This document shows, piece by piece, positions 5,055-11,653 of a DNA stretch of 35,215 bases. The position numbers and the translations under genes are program-made. The stretch is from a virus. The DNA lies in the IMG/VR virus record IMGVR_UViG_3300035665_000143, positions 1 through 35,215 of that record; one strand, 5' to 3'. The notes beneath the pieces are model-generated. The model searched no databases and was not told where the DNA came from. It saw only the letters and a program-made list of their open reading frames with translations. Each line of letters starts with the position of its first letter. Within the stretch, counting starts at the first letter, position 1.

Positions 5055-6095
5055 TCACAGTTCAGAGGCGAGACGTTCGATCGCCTCGCTCACGTCGCGG
5101 AGCATGTTCGCGGCGCGACGCATCGCGGCGATCCCTTCCGGAGTCGTCGCCTCGGGGATGACAACGGCCCGGACGCCAGCCGCCAGCGTCTTCACCTTCT
5201 CGCGGTCGGGGGCACGCTTGGCCTTCGCCTCGGCTGCGGCCCGCTTCTTGGCCTCCGCAGCTTCAGCGGCCTTGCGATCAGCCTCGGCACGCTCGGCAGC
5301 CTCACGAGCTTCGCGGGCCTCACGCTCCGCACGCTCGCGGGCTTCGCGTTCGGCGCGGGCCTCGGCCGCCAGCCGGTCGCGTTCCTTCTTGGCCTCGGCT
5401 TCGATCCGCTCACGCTCGGCACGGGCTTCGGCGTCGCGGCGTTCCTGTTCCTTGCGGGCGGCGTCGGCCTCGGCCTTCAGCCGGGCGTTCTCGGCACGGA
5501 TGCGGGCCTCTTCAGCCTCGCGTTCCTGCCGGGCCTTCTCAGCGGCCTCCGCCGCCTTGCGCTCGGCCTCCAGCTTCGCCTCACGCTCACGGGACAGCAT
5601 CCCCACAAGCTGATCGAACGCCTCGTCGGTCATCTCGCGGAGGCCGTAGTGCAACGGGTCCACGCCGAACGGACGAAGACGCTCGGTGCGAGCCGCGACC
5701 AAGGCGGCGATGCGGGCAGCTTCGACGCGCTCGGCGAACTTCTCGCACTCTTCCAGCCGAGCCTCTTCCGGCTCCAGCATCAGCTTCAGCACGTTGGCGA
5801 TGCCGTCGATCGCCTTGCCGGTGCGGAGCGATTCTTCCTTCAGCTCCTTGCGCTTCTTCTCGGCCTCGACACGGACCTCGCGGAGCGCGAGACGTGCGGA
5901 CCGTGCCGCCTTGATCTGCGCGACCTGCGTCGCGTCGGTCACGGTGATCGCCCGCGACTTCTCCAGCAACGCCTGCGCTGAAGCAAAGAAGGGGCTGTAC
6001 ACGTCCAGCAACGGCTTGGCGCGGTCCACCGCCAATCCCTGCTCGGACACGATGAGGGCAAGATCGGTCGTCTTCTGCTCAGCAACTGCACTCAC
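5055..6095 (-). CDS. Long coiled-coil protein beside SSB and RecT
   Basis: Start is GTG at 6095-6093, six bases behind AAGGAG. An open frame further upstream has no such site and crosses a hairpin. The 346-residue product has an N-terminal domain (about 1-165; SEQGLAVDRAKPLLDVYSPF, ARSARLALREVRVEAEKKRK), a very regular Glu/Ala/Arg coiled coil (about 168-300) and a small C-terminal domain (KTLAAGVRAVVIPEATTPEG... AIERLASEL). The N-terminal part resembles DUF1351-type phage proteins found next to recombination genes. Probably a cytoplasmic dimer or scaffold. Function unproven. Confidence 0.7.
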   Translation of the reverse strand: MSAVAEQKTTDLALIVSEQGLAVDRAKPLLDVYSPFFASAQALLEKSRAITVTDATQVAQIKAARSARLALREVRVEAEKKRKELKEESLRTGKAIDGIANVLKLMLEPEEARLEECEKFAERVEAARIAALVAARTERLRPFGVDPLHYGLREMTDEAFDQLVGMLSREREAKLEAERKAAEAAEKARQEREAEEARIRAENARLKAEADAARKEQERRDAEARAERERIEAEAKKERDRLAAEARAEREARERAEREAREAREAAERAEADRKAAEAAEAKKRAAAEAKAKRAPDREKVKTLAAGVRAVVIPEATTPEGIAAMRRAANMLRDVSEAIERLASEL

Positions 6096-6247
6096 GGGAA
6101 ACTCCTTGTGTTCGGGGAATCCGGCCCGCCCCCTTTCGGAGACGCGACCGGCTTGAAACCCCCGCGTTACCGTCAAGCAACGCGGGGTAGGGGAGAGGAG
6201 AAGAACAAACCGCACCCGTCGCCGTCACGCGGCGGGGCGGTGTGGTG
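6096..6247. other. Intergenic leader with hairpin A
   Basis: The 152-base gap between the SSB stop and the coiled-coil GTG contains hairpin element A and the AAGGAG site. No gene seen. Confidence 0.6.
6151..6187 (-). promoter_or_regulatory. Leader hairpin element A
   Basis: Minus-strand CCCCGCGTT and AACGCGGGG form a perfect 9-bp stem (6160-6187) with a 10-base loop, followed by GGTTTCAAGCCGG. The 3' half plus tail matches element B almost exactly, although the loops differ. It lies about 60 bases before the coiled-coil gene start. Confidence 0.65.
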
Positions 6248-6679
6248 TCAGAAGGGGATGCTCGGGTCTTCGTCCATCGCCGCAACCGTCGCATGTCGAG
6301 TCGCGGGCCTGCTCGTCCGTGCCGCTGGCTTCTGCTCCGGCTCGCCGCTGGGCTTGCCGCCGAGAAACTGGAAGTCCTCGACTTCGATGCGGGTCTTGCT
6401 CTGCTTCACGCCGTTCTTGTCGTCCCACTGTTCCAGCCGCAGACGGCCCTGGACGCTGAGTGCATCGCCCTTCTTGACGAACCGCGCGATCGCTTCGCCA
6501 CGCTTGCCCCAGCACTGGCATTCGCCGAAGTAGACTTCTTCCTTCTTCTCGCCGTCCTTCGATTGCCACTTGTGATTCGTGGCGATACCAAAGTTGGTAA
6601 CGCTCGTCTCGCCAACGGCTCGCGTCTCGGGGTCGCGGGTCAAGTGCCCGATGAGAAACACCTTATTCAGATTCGGCAT
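6248..6679 (-). CDS. ssb: Single-stranded DNA-binding protein
   Basis: Start [20 protein letters not shown] (ATG 6679-6677) is the usual SSB beginning; an in-frame extension upstream is discounted. The OB-fold core is residues 1-105, including the NFGIATNHKW and GDALSVQGRLRLEQW strands, and the C-terminus ends MDEDPSIPF, the acidic tail that recruits replication and repair proteins. Length 143 residues is normal for phage SSB. It overlaps the upstream gene by 17 bases. It coats phage single strands and works with the RecT annealase two genes upstream and the replication genes downstream. Confidence 0.93.
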   Translation of the reverse strand: MPNLNKVFLIGHLTRDPETRAVGETSVTNFGIATNHKWQSKDGEKKEEVYFGECQCWGKRGEAIARFVKKGDALSVQGRLRLEQWDDKNGVKQSKTRIEVEDFQFLGGKPSGEPEQKPAARTSRPATRHATVAAMDEDPSIPF

Positions 6680-7118
6680 CGTCGATGTCCTTTCCGCCCG
6701 GCAACATGCGGGCACGCTTCACAACCAGCTCGTTCTTGACTTCTTCCTTGAACCACTCGGGCGGCATGACGTGGCCGTAGTCCTTCATCACGCTCGCGGG
6801 CTTGAACGCGCCAGCCGCCAGATACCGCGTCATCTCTTCAACCCCGCCCTGCTCCAACAGGAACGCGGCAACGTCCTTCGGGTTGACGATCTTCTTGGTG
6901 CGCTTCTTGCCGACGTAGTACCGAACGTCCCCGTTCACTACCTCGCGGTCGCCGAGGTGGGCAATCGCCGCCGTCGCCAGTGCGTCTGAGAACTTCTTCA
7001 ACTCAGCCCGCAGCGTGTCGATCGCGTCGTAAGCACGGATGAGGTCGGCATCGTCGGCCATGCCGGACTCGATAACCGCTATCGCGTCACGCGCGGATGC
7101 CACGAGGTCACTGTTCAA
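6663..7118 (-). CDS. 151-residue protein between RecT and SSB
   Basis: A TTG at 7118-7116 follows CGAGGTG in the repeated junction cassette and overlaps the RecT stop. The product has a helical N-terminus ([19 protein letters not shown]), a beta-rich centre ([20 protein letters not shown]) and a charged end. Its position between annealase and SSB is where many phages keep an accessory recombination protein, often a small nuclease partner or unknown. I see no nuclease motif. Alternative start GTG at 7103 lacks a ribosome-binding site. Confidence 0.65.
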   Translation of the reverse strand: MNSDLVASARDAIAVIESGMADDADLIRAYDAIDTLRAELKKFSDALATAAIAHLGDREVVNGDVRYYVGKKRTKKIVNPKDVAAFLLEQGGVEEMTRYLAAGAFKPASVMKDYGHVMPPEWFKEEVKNELVVKRARMLPGGKDIDDAESE

Positions 7119-7953
7119 TGGGCACCTCGCCAGTCTTGAGCGTGTTCACCGTCTCGATTGCAAAGATGGCCGACTTCGCATCCTCATCCGACAGGGGCAG
7201 CGTCGGCTCACGGCCGAGGATGCGGGCCAACTCCGGCAGCCACGTGTCCTTGTTCTTGCCCGTGATCTGGATGCCGAGCTCTTCGCCCAGCATCTTCATC
7301 AGTTTGGCCTTGTGGTTCTCGCCAGCGGGCAGGGATGCGACGGCCTGCTTTGCAACGTCGGCGTGCGACGGGCGCGGCGTCTCGACCTGCTCGGGCGTCT
7401 CGGCCTGTGCCATTTCGTCGCCGGTGTAGAGGCCCGACAACTCCTGCGGGAACGCTCGGCGAAGTGCCAGGGCTTCCGCACACTTGGCGAGCATGAGGTC
7501 CGGCATCTTGCGCCACATGCCCATGAGCGCGCCGTCCTTCTTCACCTGTGCGTAGGACTCCCATCGCGCCACCGCGTAGATCGGGGCGTTGAAGCCCACG
7601 CGGTACACGCCCACGCGAGCGGCGGACGGCGGCTTGTCGCTGAGCCAAACGTCCTTCCACACGCCGTCCTCGCCGCACCAGTACGGGCCATCCTGCCCCG
7701 CGTACTGGTTGGAACGCTGAGCGATAAGGCGGAACCCGTCGATGCTGGTCTGCACGGCCATGACTTCGCGGCGTTGGTTGTTGTCCCACCGCTTGACCGC
7801 GAAGATTTGACGGGCGAACGGGTCAAGCCCCGTGCGGCGGCAGACGTTGGCGAACAACTCAAACTCATCGTCGGTGGAACCCTGACAGATGGTGCGCTTG
7901 AGCAGGTCCAACTTCTCGGGCGTGAACGCGATGATTGCAAGTTCGGTAGACAT
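7108..7953 (-). CDS. bet: RecT/Bet-family single-strand annealing protein
   Basis: ATG at 7953-7951 lies behind GAGGAG and hairpin C. The 281-residue product shows the Bet/RecT core: [54 protein letters not shown], and [20 protein letters not shown] followed by [10 protein letters not shown]. These are quoted in parts; together they define the family. It anneals complementary strands during phage recombination and replication fork rescue, cooperating with SSB and with RusA. No exonuclease partner is apparent nearby. The C-terminal 80 residues are variable, as usual. Confidence 0.93.
   Translation of the reverse strand: MSTELAIIAFTPEKLDLLKRTICQGSTDDEFELFANVCRRTGLDPFARQIFAVKRWDNNQRREVMAVQTSIDGFRLIAQRSNQYAGQDGPYWCGEDGVWKDVWLSDKPPSAARVGVYRVGFNAPIYAVARWESYAQVKKDGALMGMWRKMPDLMLAKCAEALALRRAFPQELSGLYTGDEMAQAETPEQVETPRPSHADVAKQAVASLPAGENHKAKLMKMLGEELGIQITGKNKDTWLPELARILGREPTLPLSDEDAKSAIFAIETVNTLKTGEVPIEQ
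7114..7128. promoter_or_regulatory. Gene-junction ribosome-binding cassette, copy 3
   Basis: Minus-strand CGAGGTGCCCATTGA matches 3478-3492 in 14 of 15 bases. Here TTG is the proposed start of the 151-residue gene. Confidence 0.6.
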
Positions 7954-7965
7954 GGGTACTCCTCT

Positions 7966-7998
7966 AAAACCCCTCCCCGCGTTTCCGCAAGGGAGAGG
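7966..7998 (-). promoter_or_regulatory. Leader hairpin element C upstream of RecT
   Basis: Minus-strand CCTCTCCC pairs with GGGAGGGG-type sequence, capped by GCG-GAAA-CGC (7970-7998). It is followed by TTTTAGAGGAGTACCC and the RecT ATG. The hairpin end is within about 20 bases of the start codon, so it could govern both termination and ribosome access. Confidence 0.6.
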
Positions 7999-8003
7999 CG
8001 GTG

Positions 8004-8123
8004 TCAATCGCGTTCGTCGTACATGCCCAACATGTCGCTCACGAGAACTGCGACGATGGGCAGCAGAAGGACGGCGCACAGGGCACAGAACACGGCCCAG
8101 CCGTAGAGGGTCGTAGCGGTCAT
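8004..8123 (-). CDS. 39-residue single-span membrane protein
   Basis: ATG at 8123-8121 overlaps the preceding stop as ATGA. The peptide [20 protein letters not shown] then [18 protein letters not shown] has one hydrophobic helix (about 5-28) and an acidic C-terminal end. Translational coupling supports it being real. Possible roles are membrane modulation or exclusion. No family can be named at this length. Confidence 0.6.
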   Translation of the reverse strand: MTATTLYGWAVFCALCAVLLLPIVAVLVSDMLGMYDERD

Positions 8124-8332
8124 GCACCACCCCCTTCGTTCGTCGCGTTGCCGTACACCGCCGCGCGTGCCTGACGCTTCGCGTCGTTGACGGCGTTCCC
8201 AATCGCGGCGGCGATGATCGCTTCCAGCACAAACACGCCGCCCTGCTTGTTGAAGTCGATCAGGTGAGAGTGGCCGGTCGGGTCGATGATTTCGGCGATG
8301 CCCTTGTCGCGGTAAATGCACTGGTAGTTCAT
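8120..8332 (-). CDS. 70-residue small protein
   Basis: ATG at 8332-8330 overlaps the upstream stop as ATGA, so an upstream in-frame start is rejected. The product is [20 protein letters not shown], then [20 protein letters not shown], an alanine helix [19 protein letters not shown] and a short tail. The centre is moderately hydrophobic. Function unknown. Confidence 0.6.
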   Translation of the reverse strand: MNYQCIYRDKGIAEIIDPTGHSHLIDFNKQGGVFVLEAIIAAAIGNAVNDAKRQARAAVYGNATNEGGGA

Positions 8333-8847
8333 TCCGTCACCTCCTTGCCGCACAACGGGCACTCGTAGTCGGTGCCGTCCTCGGTTTCACGCTGGATGAG
8401 CGTCACGCCGCAGCAACCACGGCGAGAATCCGGCTCCACGTCGCGCGGCATCTCGCCACGCAAGCCCGTGACGATGCGTTCGAGAACGTCCGCAAGCCTG
8501 CTCGCGTCTGGCACGTCAAACTCCATCGAAGCAAGTTCTTCCTGTGCCCACAGCATGGCCTTCGTGCCCTCGGTGATAAATGCGTCGATGCGACTGAACA
8601 CGGGCACGCCAGGCCTTCCGGGTCCGATCGGGTGATGCCGTTCCTTGTCCGCACGCTCGCACGCGCGGCTCAGCGCCATCGCACGCCGAGTCGCTTCCAT
8701 TTCCCGTCCGCTCGCGGCCTTCGCTGCTGCGGCGTTCTCTTGGGCGATGAGTTCCATCGCCTGCTGGTATGTGGACGCGATCGGGTGACCGTTAGCAATC
8801 GCTTTGGCGAGTCGATCATCGCCGGGGTGCGTACCATTCGTCTGCAT
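8329..8847 (-). CDS. 172-residue protein with C-terminal zinc-binding motif
   Basis: ATG at 8847-8845 sits seven bases after AGGAAAGG; the much longer open frame upstream crosses two hairpins and is not coding. The N-terminal two thirds are helical (DDRLAKAIANGHPIASTYQQ, AMELIAQENAAAAKAASGRE, RIDAFITEGTKAMLWAQEEL). The C-terminus carries RRGCCGVTLIQRETEDGTDY followed by [11 protein letters not shown], a CC...CPLC zinc-ribbon-like end. Possibly a nucleic-acid-binding early protein. No family is recognised. Confidence 0.65.
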   Translation of the reverse strand: MQTNGTHPGDDRLAKAIANGHPIASTYQQAMELIAQENAAAAKAASGREMEATRRAMALSRACERADKERHHPIGPGRPGVPVFSRIDAFITEGTKAMLWAQEELASMEFDVPDASRLADVLERIVTGLRGEMPRDVEPDSRRGCCGVTLIQRETEDGTDYECPLCGKEVTE

Positions 8848-8872
8848 GGGAAACCTTCCTTTCCTGTGCTGT

Positions 8873-8942
8873 GCGGCCTCGCGGTAACGACGCGGGGCCG
8901 CTTCTGTTGAAACCCCGCCAGCCGCGTTTCCGCGCCTGCGGG
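8873..8942 (-). promoter_or_regulatory. Leader hairpin element D (two hairpins)
   Basis: First hairpin on the minus strand (8914-8942): outer CCCGC/GCGGG and inner CGCG-GAAA-CGCG, followed by GGTTTCAACAG, like the tails of A and B. Second hairpin (8873-8901): GCGGCC and CGCG pairing with CGCG and GGCCGC around a 7-base loop. Both lie in the leader of the 8329-8847 gene, downstream of the excisionase-like gene. Confidence 0.6.
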
Positions 8943-8953
8943 ATGTGGTGCAT

Positions 8954-9151
8954 CTACTTGATCCGCTTGTCGTTCCTGCCCCCGCCCTTGCCGCCGTTGC
9001 GGTCCAGCCAGTTCTCGACGGCGCTTGGCACGTACCGAACCAAGCGACCGATGCGAACGTGGGGCATTCCCTGCTTGGACATGCGATCGACGGTGCGAAC
9101 GCTGACGCGGAGCGATTGGGCAATCTGCTGCTTGGTCGCGTAGGTGTTCAC
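8954..9151 (-). CDS. Excisionase-like / AlpA-type HTH protein
   Basis: GTG at 9151-9149 overlaps the previous stop as GTGA. The 65-residue product starts MNTYATKQQIAQSLRVSVRTVD and continues RMSKQGMPHVRIGRLVRYVP, SAVENWLD. This is the MerR-like winged helix-turn-helix of the excisionase/AlpA group (helix 1 T-K-Q-Q-I-A, recognition helix S-V-R-T-V-D, wing G-R-L-V-R-Y). As second gene of the leftward early operon, it is the best candidate for the directionality factor that lets the integrase excise the prophage. It could also be an early transcription regulator. Confidence 0.75.
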   Translation of the reverse strand: MNTYATKQQIAQSLRVSVRTVDRMSKQGMPHVRIGRLVRYVPSAVENWLDRNGGKGGGRNDKRIK

Positions 9152-9339
9152 GCGGCACCGCCTACCAGCGGGTGCCCAATGACCGCCGTTTTCTCAGAGT
9201 CGGAAGCCGACTCCCAAAGCCTGACCATCGCGGCCAGAATTGCCGGACGCTTCATGCCAAACCGCTTGGCCTCGGCACGGATAGCGTCCCTGTCCCGTTC
9301 CGTGGCCTGTACCGTGATGACTTTGATGCGAACATCCAT
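9148..9339 (-). CDS. Small ribbon-helix-helix-like regulator (Cro-like position)
   Basis: I start it at ATG 9339-9337 (63 residues), because this ATG lies exactly six bases after a -10 box. A GTG at 9345 is possible. The product begins MDVRIKVITVQATERDRDAI, a beta strand followed by helix, then RAEAKRFGMKRPAILAAMVR and LWESASDSEK. Strand-helix-helix order and size fit Arc/CopG-type DNA-binding proteins. It is the first gene of the early operon, facing the repressor, the position of Cro in lambdoid phages. A regulatory role at the CTAG boxes is inference. Confidence 0.6.
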   Translation of the reverse strand: MDVRIKVITVQATERDRDAIRAEAKRFGMKRPAILAAMVRLWESASDSEKTAVIGHPLVGGAA

Positions 9340-9345
9340 GCCCAC

Positions 9346-9374
9346 AGAATATCGACAACAACGCCGATTGTCTA
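9346..9374 (-). promoter_or_regulatory. Early leftward promoter
   Basis: Minus-strand -35 TAGACA (9374-9369), 17-base spacer, -10 TATTCT (9351-9346). The ATG of the first early gene follows six bases later, so the transcript would begin at or about the start codon. The -35 overlaps the outermost CTAG operator box (9371-9376). Confidence 0.65.
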
Positions 9375-9428
9375 GCCGAAATCTAGCAGAAATCTAGCGT
9401 ATTGACACAAGGCTAGATAAATGCTAGT
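9371..9428. promoter_or_regulatory. Operator array of five CTAG boxes
   Basis: TCTAGC occurs at 9371-9376, 9382-9387 and 9393-9398; the inverted form GCTAG(A/T) occurs at 9412-9417 and 9423-9428. CTAG-to-CTAG steps are 11, 11, 19 and 11 bp, so most boxes lie on one face of the helix. Box 1 overlaps the early -35, and box 5 overlaps the repressor -10. This is the pattern of a lysis/lysogeny switch where repressor and early regulator bind the same sites. Confidence 0.75.
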
Positions 9429-9430
9429 CT
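9402..9430 (+). promoter_or_regulatory. Repressor promoter
   Basis: TTGACA (9402-9407) with a 17-base spacer to TAGTCT (9425-9430). The -35 is perfect and the -10 is poor, suggesting dependence on an activator. The ATG at 9437 follows six bases after the -10, so the mRNA would be leaderless or nearly so, as with lambda cI from PRM. Confidence 0.6.
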
Positions 9431-9436
9431 TACGGC

Positions 9437-10117
9437 ATGGTGAGCGAACCGTCTTTTTCCACGCCGTACCTTTGGGTTGTGGAAATCGGAAAGTACATCC
9501 GAGAACGCAGGGAAACCCTGGGCATGTCAGCCGCCGACCTCGCGCGGCTGGTCAGCCTTTCAACAGGAGCAATTACCAGTCGCGAACGGGGCGACACGCG
9601 TGTACGTATGGGAGAACTTCCGCGCCTCGCAAAGGCGCTCAAGGTCAAACCGTCTGACCTTGAATCACTCATGGCTTCTGGACCGAAGCCGCGCATTCCG
9701 ATTATCAACCGCACGGCTGCGGGCCAGCAAATTGACAATACGGAGTGGGATGTGAACTCACGAATCGGTTACGCCTACACGGACGTAGACATACAGACCG
9801 ACATCGATAACGTGTTTGCCATCGTCGTAGACGGTCAAAGCATGGCACCGACGCTAAACAGCGGTGACCTTGTGATCGTTCGCAACGTGCCGCCGGACGC
9901 GGATGCGATGCCAGCGCCGGGATCGGTGGTGTACGTGAGGATCGGGGCAGACGCGGCAAAGCCGGGCGGTATGCTCTGCCGGTGGTATCCACAGGAAAGC
10001 GGGGCGTTCTTGCTGACGAAGGACAACAAGGCTTATCCGCCGCAGCACGTACCCCGCGAGCATATTGAGCAGTTCGGGGTTGTGATCCAGCATCGGCGAA
10101 CGCTTCCGGCGATTTAG
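9437..10117 (+). CDS. Phage repressor, HTH plus S24/LexA-like domain
   Basis: The 226-residue protein has an N-terminal Cro/CI-type helix-turn-helix (about 17-70: GKYIRERRETLGMSAADLAR, LVSLSTGAITSRERGDTRVR) and a C-terminal LexA/CI fold (125-226) with VDGQSMAPTL holding the expected serine (S135). A possible cleavage region is TAAGQQ (Ala95-Gly96). Where LexA-type proteins have V-x-V-K-R, this one reads GGMLCRW, so the catalytic Lys position appears to be Cys181. It maintains lysogeny by repressing the leftward promoter and probably its own. ATG 9437 is supported by the promoter position. The integrase follows after two bases. Confidence 0.88.
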   Translation: MVSEPSFSTPYLWVVEIGKYIRERRETLGMSAADLARLVSLSTGAITSRERGDTRVRMGELPRLAKALKVKPSDLESLMASGPKPRIPIINRTAAGQQIDNTEWDVNSRIGYAYTDVDIQTDIDNVFAIVVDGQSMAPTLNSGDLVIVRNVPPDADAMPAPGSVVYVRIGADAAKPGGMLCRWYPQESGAFLLTKDNKAYPPQHVPREHIEQFGVVIQHRRTLPAI

Positions 10118-10119
10118 CC

Positions 10120-11349
10120 ATGCCCCGCGTCTACCGCAAGAAACGATCCATGCCCATCCCGGCAGGTGCGCGGCCCGTGACAAAGCGTGGCGTACGCGGG
10201 GTCGAGTTTGACCTGGCTAGACGCGGCACCGTATGGGGCGCGGCTCGCGGCCAGCGGTGCATCGTCGTTGACGACAAGTGGACGATCAGGTACGCCGACG
10301 CGACCGGCAACATCCGCGAAGTCGGCAGCGGCACCGACGACTACGACACGGCGTACGCGATGGCGAAGGACATCGCCGAACGTGAACTGCGGATCAAGCG
10401 GGGTCTGCCCGTGCCCGTGCCGGTGGCGAAGCATGCGGACGCGACGATAACCGACAACCTTGACGGCACGCCCACGCTTGTAGGCTACAGGCAGTACCTA
10501 GCCGACAAGGGCAACACGCCCGCGTACGTGGACGGGACAATCGAGAAGATTCGCCGCGTGCTAGATGCTGCTGGCAAGATGGATTCGGCTGCGGTGCTGC
10601 GGGCTATCCGCTCGTTTACGCGGGGTAAGTCGCCGTTGTTGGGTCAGACGGTGAACTCGTACATACGGGCGTGCAAAGGGTTTTCCTCGTGGTTGTACCG
10701 CCGCAAGCGTGCATCCGAGGACTACCTGCGAGACCTCGACCTCGTGGACGCGGAGCGGGACAGAACACGCTACAGGAGGGCGCTCACGCCGAAGGAACTG
10801 GATGCACTGGTGCAGGCGGCGAACGCCAACCCCACGCCCACGCTGGCGAACGGGCGGCGGGTCACGGTCGAGAACCGGGGGCTGCTCTATCAACTCGCGG
10901 CGGGTACGGGCTTCCGTGCAAAGGAACTGGCAAGCCTCACCCGCGAGTCCTTCGACCTTGACGCCAAGCCGCCCACGGTGACCGTGCAGGCCGCGTACAG
11001 CAAGCGGGGCAGGCGAGACACGCAGCCGATTAGTGACACGCTGGCGAAGGTGCTGCGGCCCTACATCGCGTCCCTGCCGGCCAAAGGTGCGGCGTTCCAA
11101 CTGGACTGGCCCAGGCTCGCGGAGATGGTCAGGGCAGACGCCAAAGCCGCTGGCGTCAAGGTGACGACTGCGGCGGGCACGCTGGACTTCCACGCCCTGC
11201 GGCACACGTACGCGACATGGATCGCGGCGAGAACGGACGCGAAGACGGGGCAGAGCTTGACGCGGCATTCGTCGGCGCACCTGTACCTGAATGTCTACGC
11301 CCACCAACAAGACGCGGCACGGGCAAAAGCGGTACGCGGGCTTCCGTGA
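10120..11349 (+). CDS. int: Tyrosine-recombinase integrase
   Basis: This 409-residue enzyme has an N-terminal arm-binding part (about 1-105), a SAM-like core-binding domain (about 110-205: TLVGYRQYLADKGNTPAYVD, SYIRACKGFSSWLYRR) and a catalytic domain with AAGTGFRAKELASLTRESFD (first Arg), a beta-turn Lys (SKRGRRDTQPI), HALRHTYATWI (HxxR), RHSS and the nucleophile in YLNVYAH. It cuts and joins attP and the bacterial tRNA site. attP starts right after the stop codon. It is co-transcribed with the repressor (ATG two bases after that stop). Confidence 0.93.
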   Translation: MPRVYRKKRSMPIPAGARPVTKRGVRGVEFDLARRGTVWGAARGQRCIVVDDKWTIRYADATGNIREVGSGTDDYDTAYAMAKDIAERELRIKRGLPVPVPVAKHADATITDNLDGTPTLVGYRQYLADKGNTPAYVDGTIEKIRRVLDAAGKMDSAAVLRAIRSFTRGKSPLLGQTVNSYIRACKGFSSWLYRRKRASEDYLRDLDLVDAERDRTRYRRALTPKELDALVQAANANPTPTLANGRRVTVENRGLLYQLAAGTGFRAKELASLTRESFDLDAKPPTVTVQAAYSKRGRRDTQPISDTLAKVLRPYIASLPAKGAAFQLDWPRLAEMVRADAKAAGVKVTTAAGTLDFHALRHTYATWIAARTDAKTGQSLTRHSSAHLYLNVYAHQQDAARAKAVRGLP

Positions 11350-11350
11350 A

Positions 11351-11370
11351 CTGTCCCCTTCCTGTCCCCT
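11351..11370. promoter_or_regulatory. attP left-arm integrase-binding repeats
   Basis: CTGTCCCCT occurs at 11351-11359 and 11362-11370, direct repeats 11 bp apart, directly after the integrase stop. The same motif recurs at 11624-11632 and, with changes, at 11612-11620 on the other side of the core. Paired flanking repeats are what lambda-type integrases use as arm sites. Confidence 0.65.
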
Positions 11371-11448
11371 CGCCGGTGTCTTTTCATGTCCGCGTGTGTC
11401 GCGTTATGTCCGCCTGCGTCAACCACGCCAAAGCACCCAAAAACGCAA

Positions 11449-11472
11449 AACGCCCGGCATTTGCCGAGCGTT
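11449..11472 (-). terminator. Intrinsic terminator ending the leftward late transcript
   Basis: AACGC-C-CGGC and GCCG-A-GCGTT form a 9-bp stem with one mismatch and an ATTT loop. On the minus strand it is followed by TTGCGTTTTTGGG, a T-rich tail. The plus strand lacks a T-run, so it acts on leftward transcripts and protects the integrase/repressor unit from antisense read-through. Confidence 0.7.
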
Positions 11473-11503
11473 CGTGCGAAACCTGCGGTGATTTATGGGC
11501 GAA

Positions 11504-11553
11504 AGGCCGGGGTGGGATTCGAACCCACGAAGCTTGCGCAACGGATTTGCAAT
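11504..11553 (-). other. attP: attP core: 3' part of tRNA-Cys(GCA)-like gene
   Basis: Read on the minus strand, ATTGCAAATCCGT (11553-11541) is the anticodon loop (GCA) and 3' stem of a tRNA-Cys. It is followed by a 12-base variable region with a small GC-GCAA-GC hairpin, a perfect T-arm GTGGG-TTCGAAT-CCCAC, the acceptor strand CCCGGCC and discriminator T. The expected 5' acceptor strand and D-arm are absent upstream and the 5' anticodon stem does not pair, so this is not a whole tRNA. It is the identity block by which integration would restore the host tRNA. No CCA is encoded. Confidence 0.8.
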
Positions 11554-11611
11554 GTGTACGGGCGTTCTCTAAACCGTTGATAATGCGTCGTCTATGCACA
11601 CGGGCTGCTGC

Positions 11612-11632
11612 TTGTCCCCGTTGCTGTCCCCT
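11612..11632. promoter_or_regulatory. attP right-arm integrase-binding repeats
   Basis: TTGTCCCCG (11612-11620) and CTGTCCCCT (11624-11632) repeat the left-arm motif in the same orientation, about 60 bp beyond the tRNA-derived core. Confidence 0.6.
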
Positions 11633-11653
11633 CACAAACGCGAATGTCGGCAC

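Larger units (their letters stand above)
11350..11653. other. Non-coding attP region
   Basis: About 300 bases without a gene. They hold the P-arm repeats, a minus-strand terminator, the tRNA-derived core and the P'-arm repeats, each listed separately. Confidence 0.8.

Noticed and set aside
4461-5981. Plus-strand 500-codon frame over the coiled-coil gene
   Set aside because: Antisense of the repetitive Glu/Ala/Arg coiled coil; no ribosome-binding site or known motif.
9985-9994. DnaA-box-like sequence (gtatccaca) in the repressor gene
   Set aside because: A single imperfect match far from the candidate origin; expected by chance.
11500-11600. A complete tRNA gene
   Set aside because: Only the 3' half is present: no matching 5' acceptor strand or D-arm, and the 5' anticodon stem does not pair. 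It fits an attP core instead.
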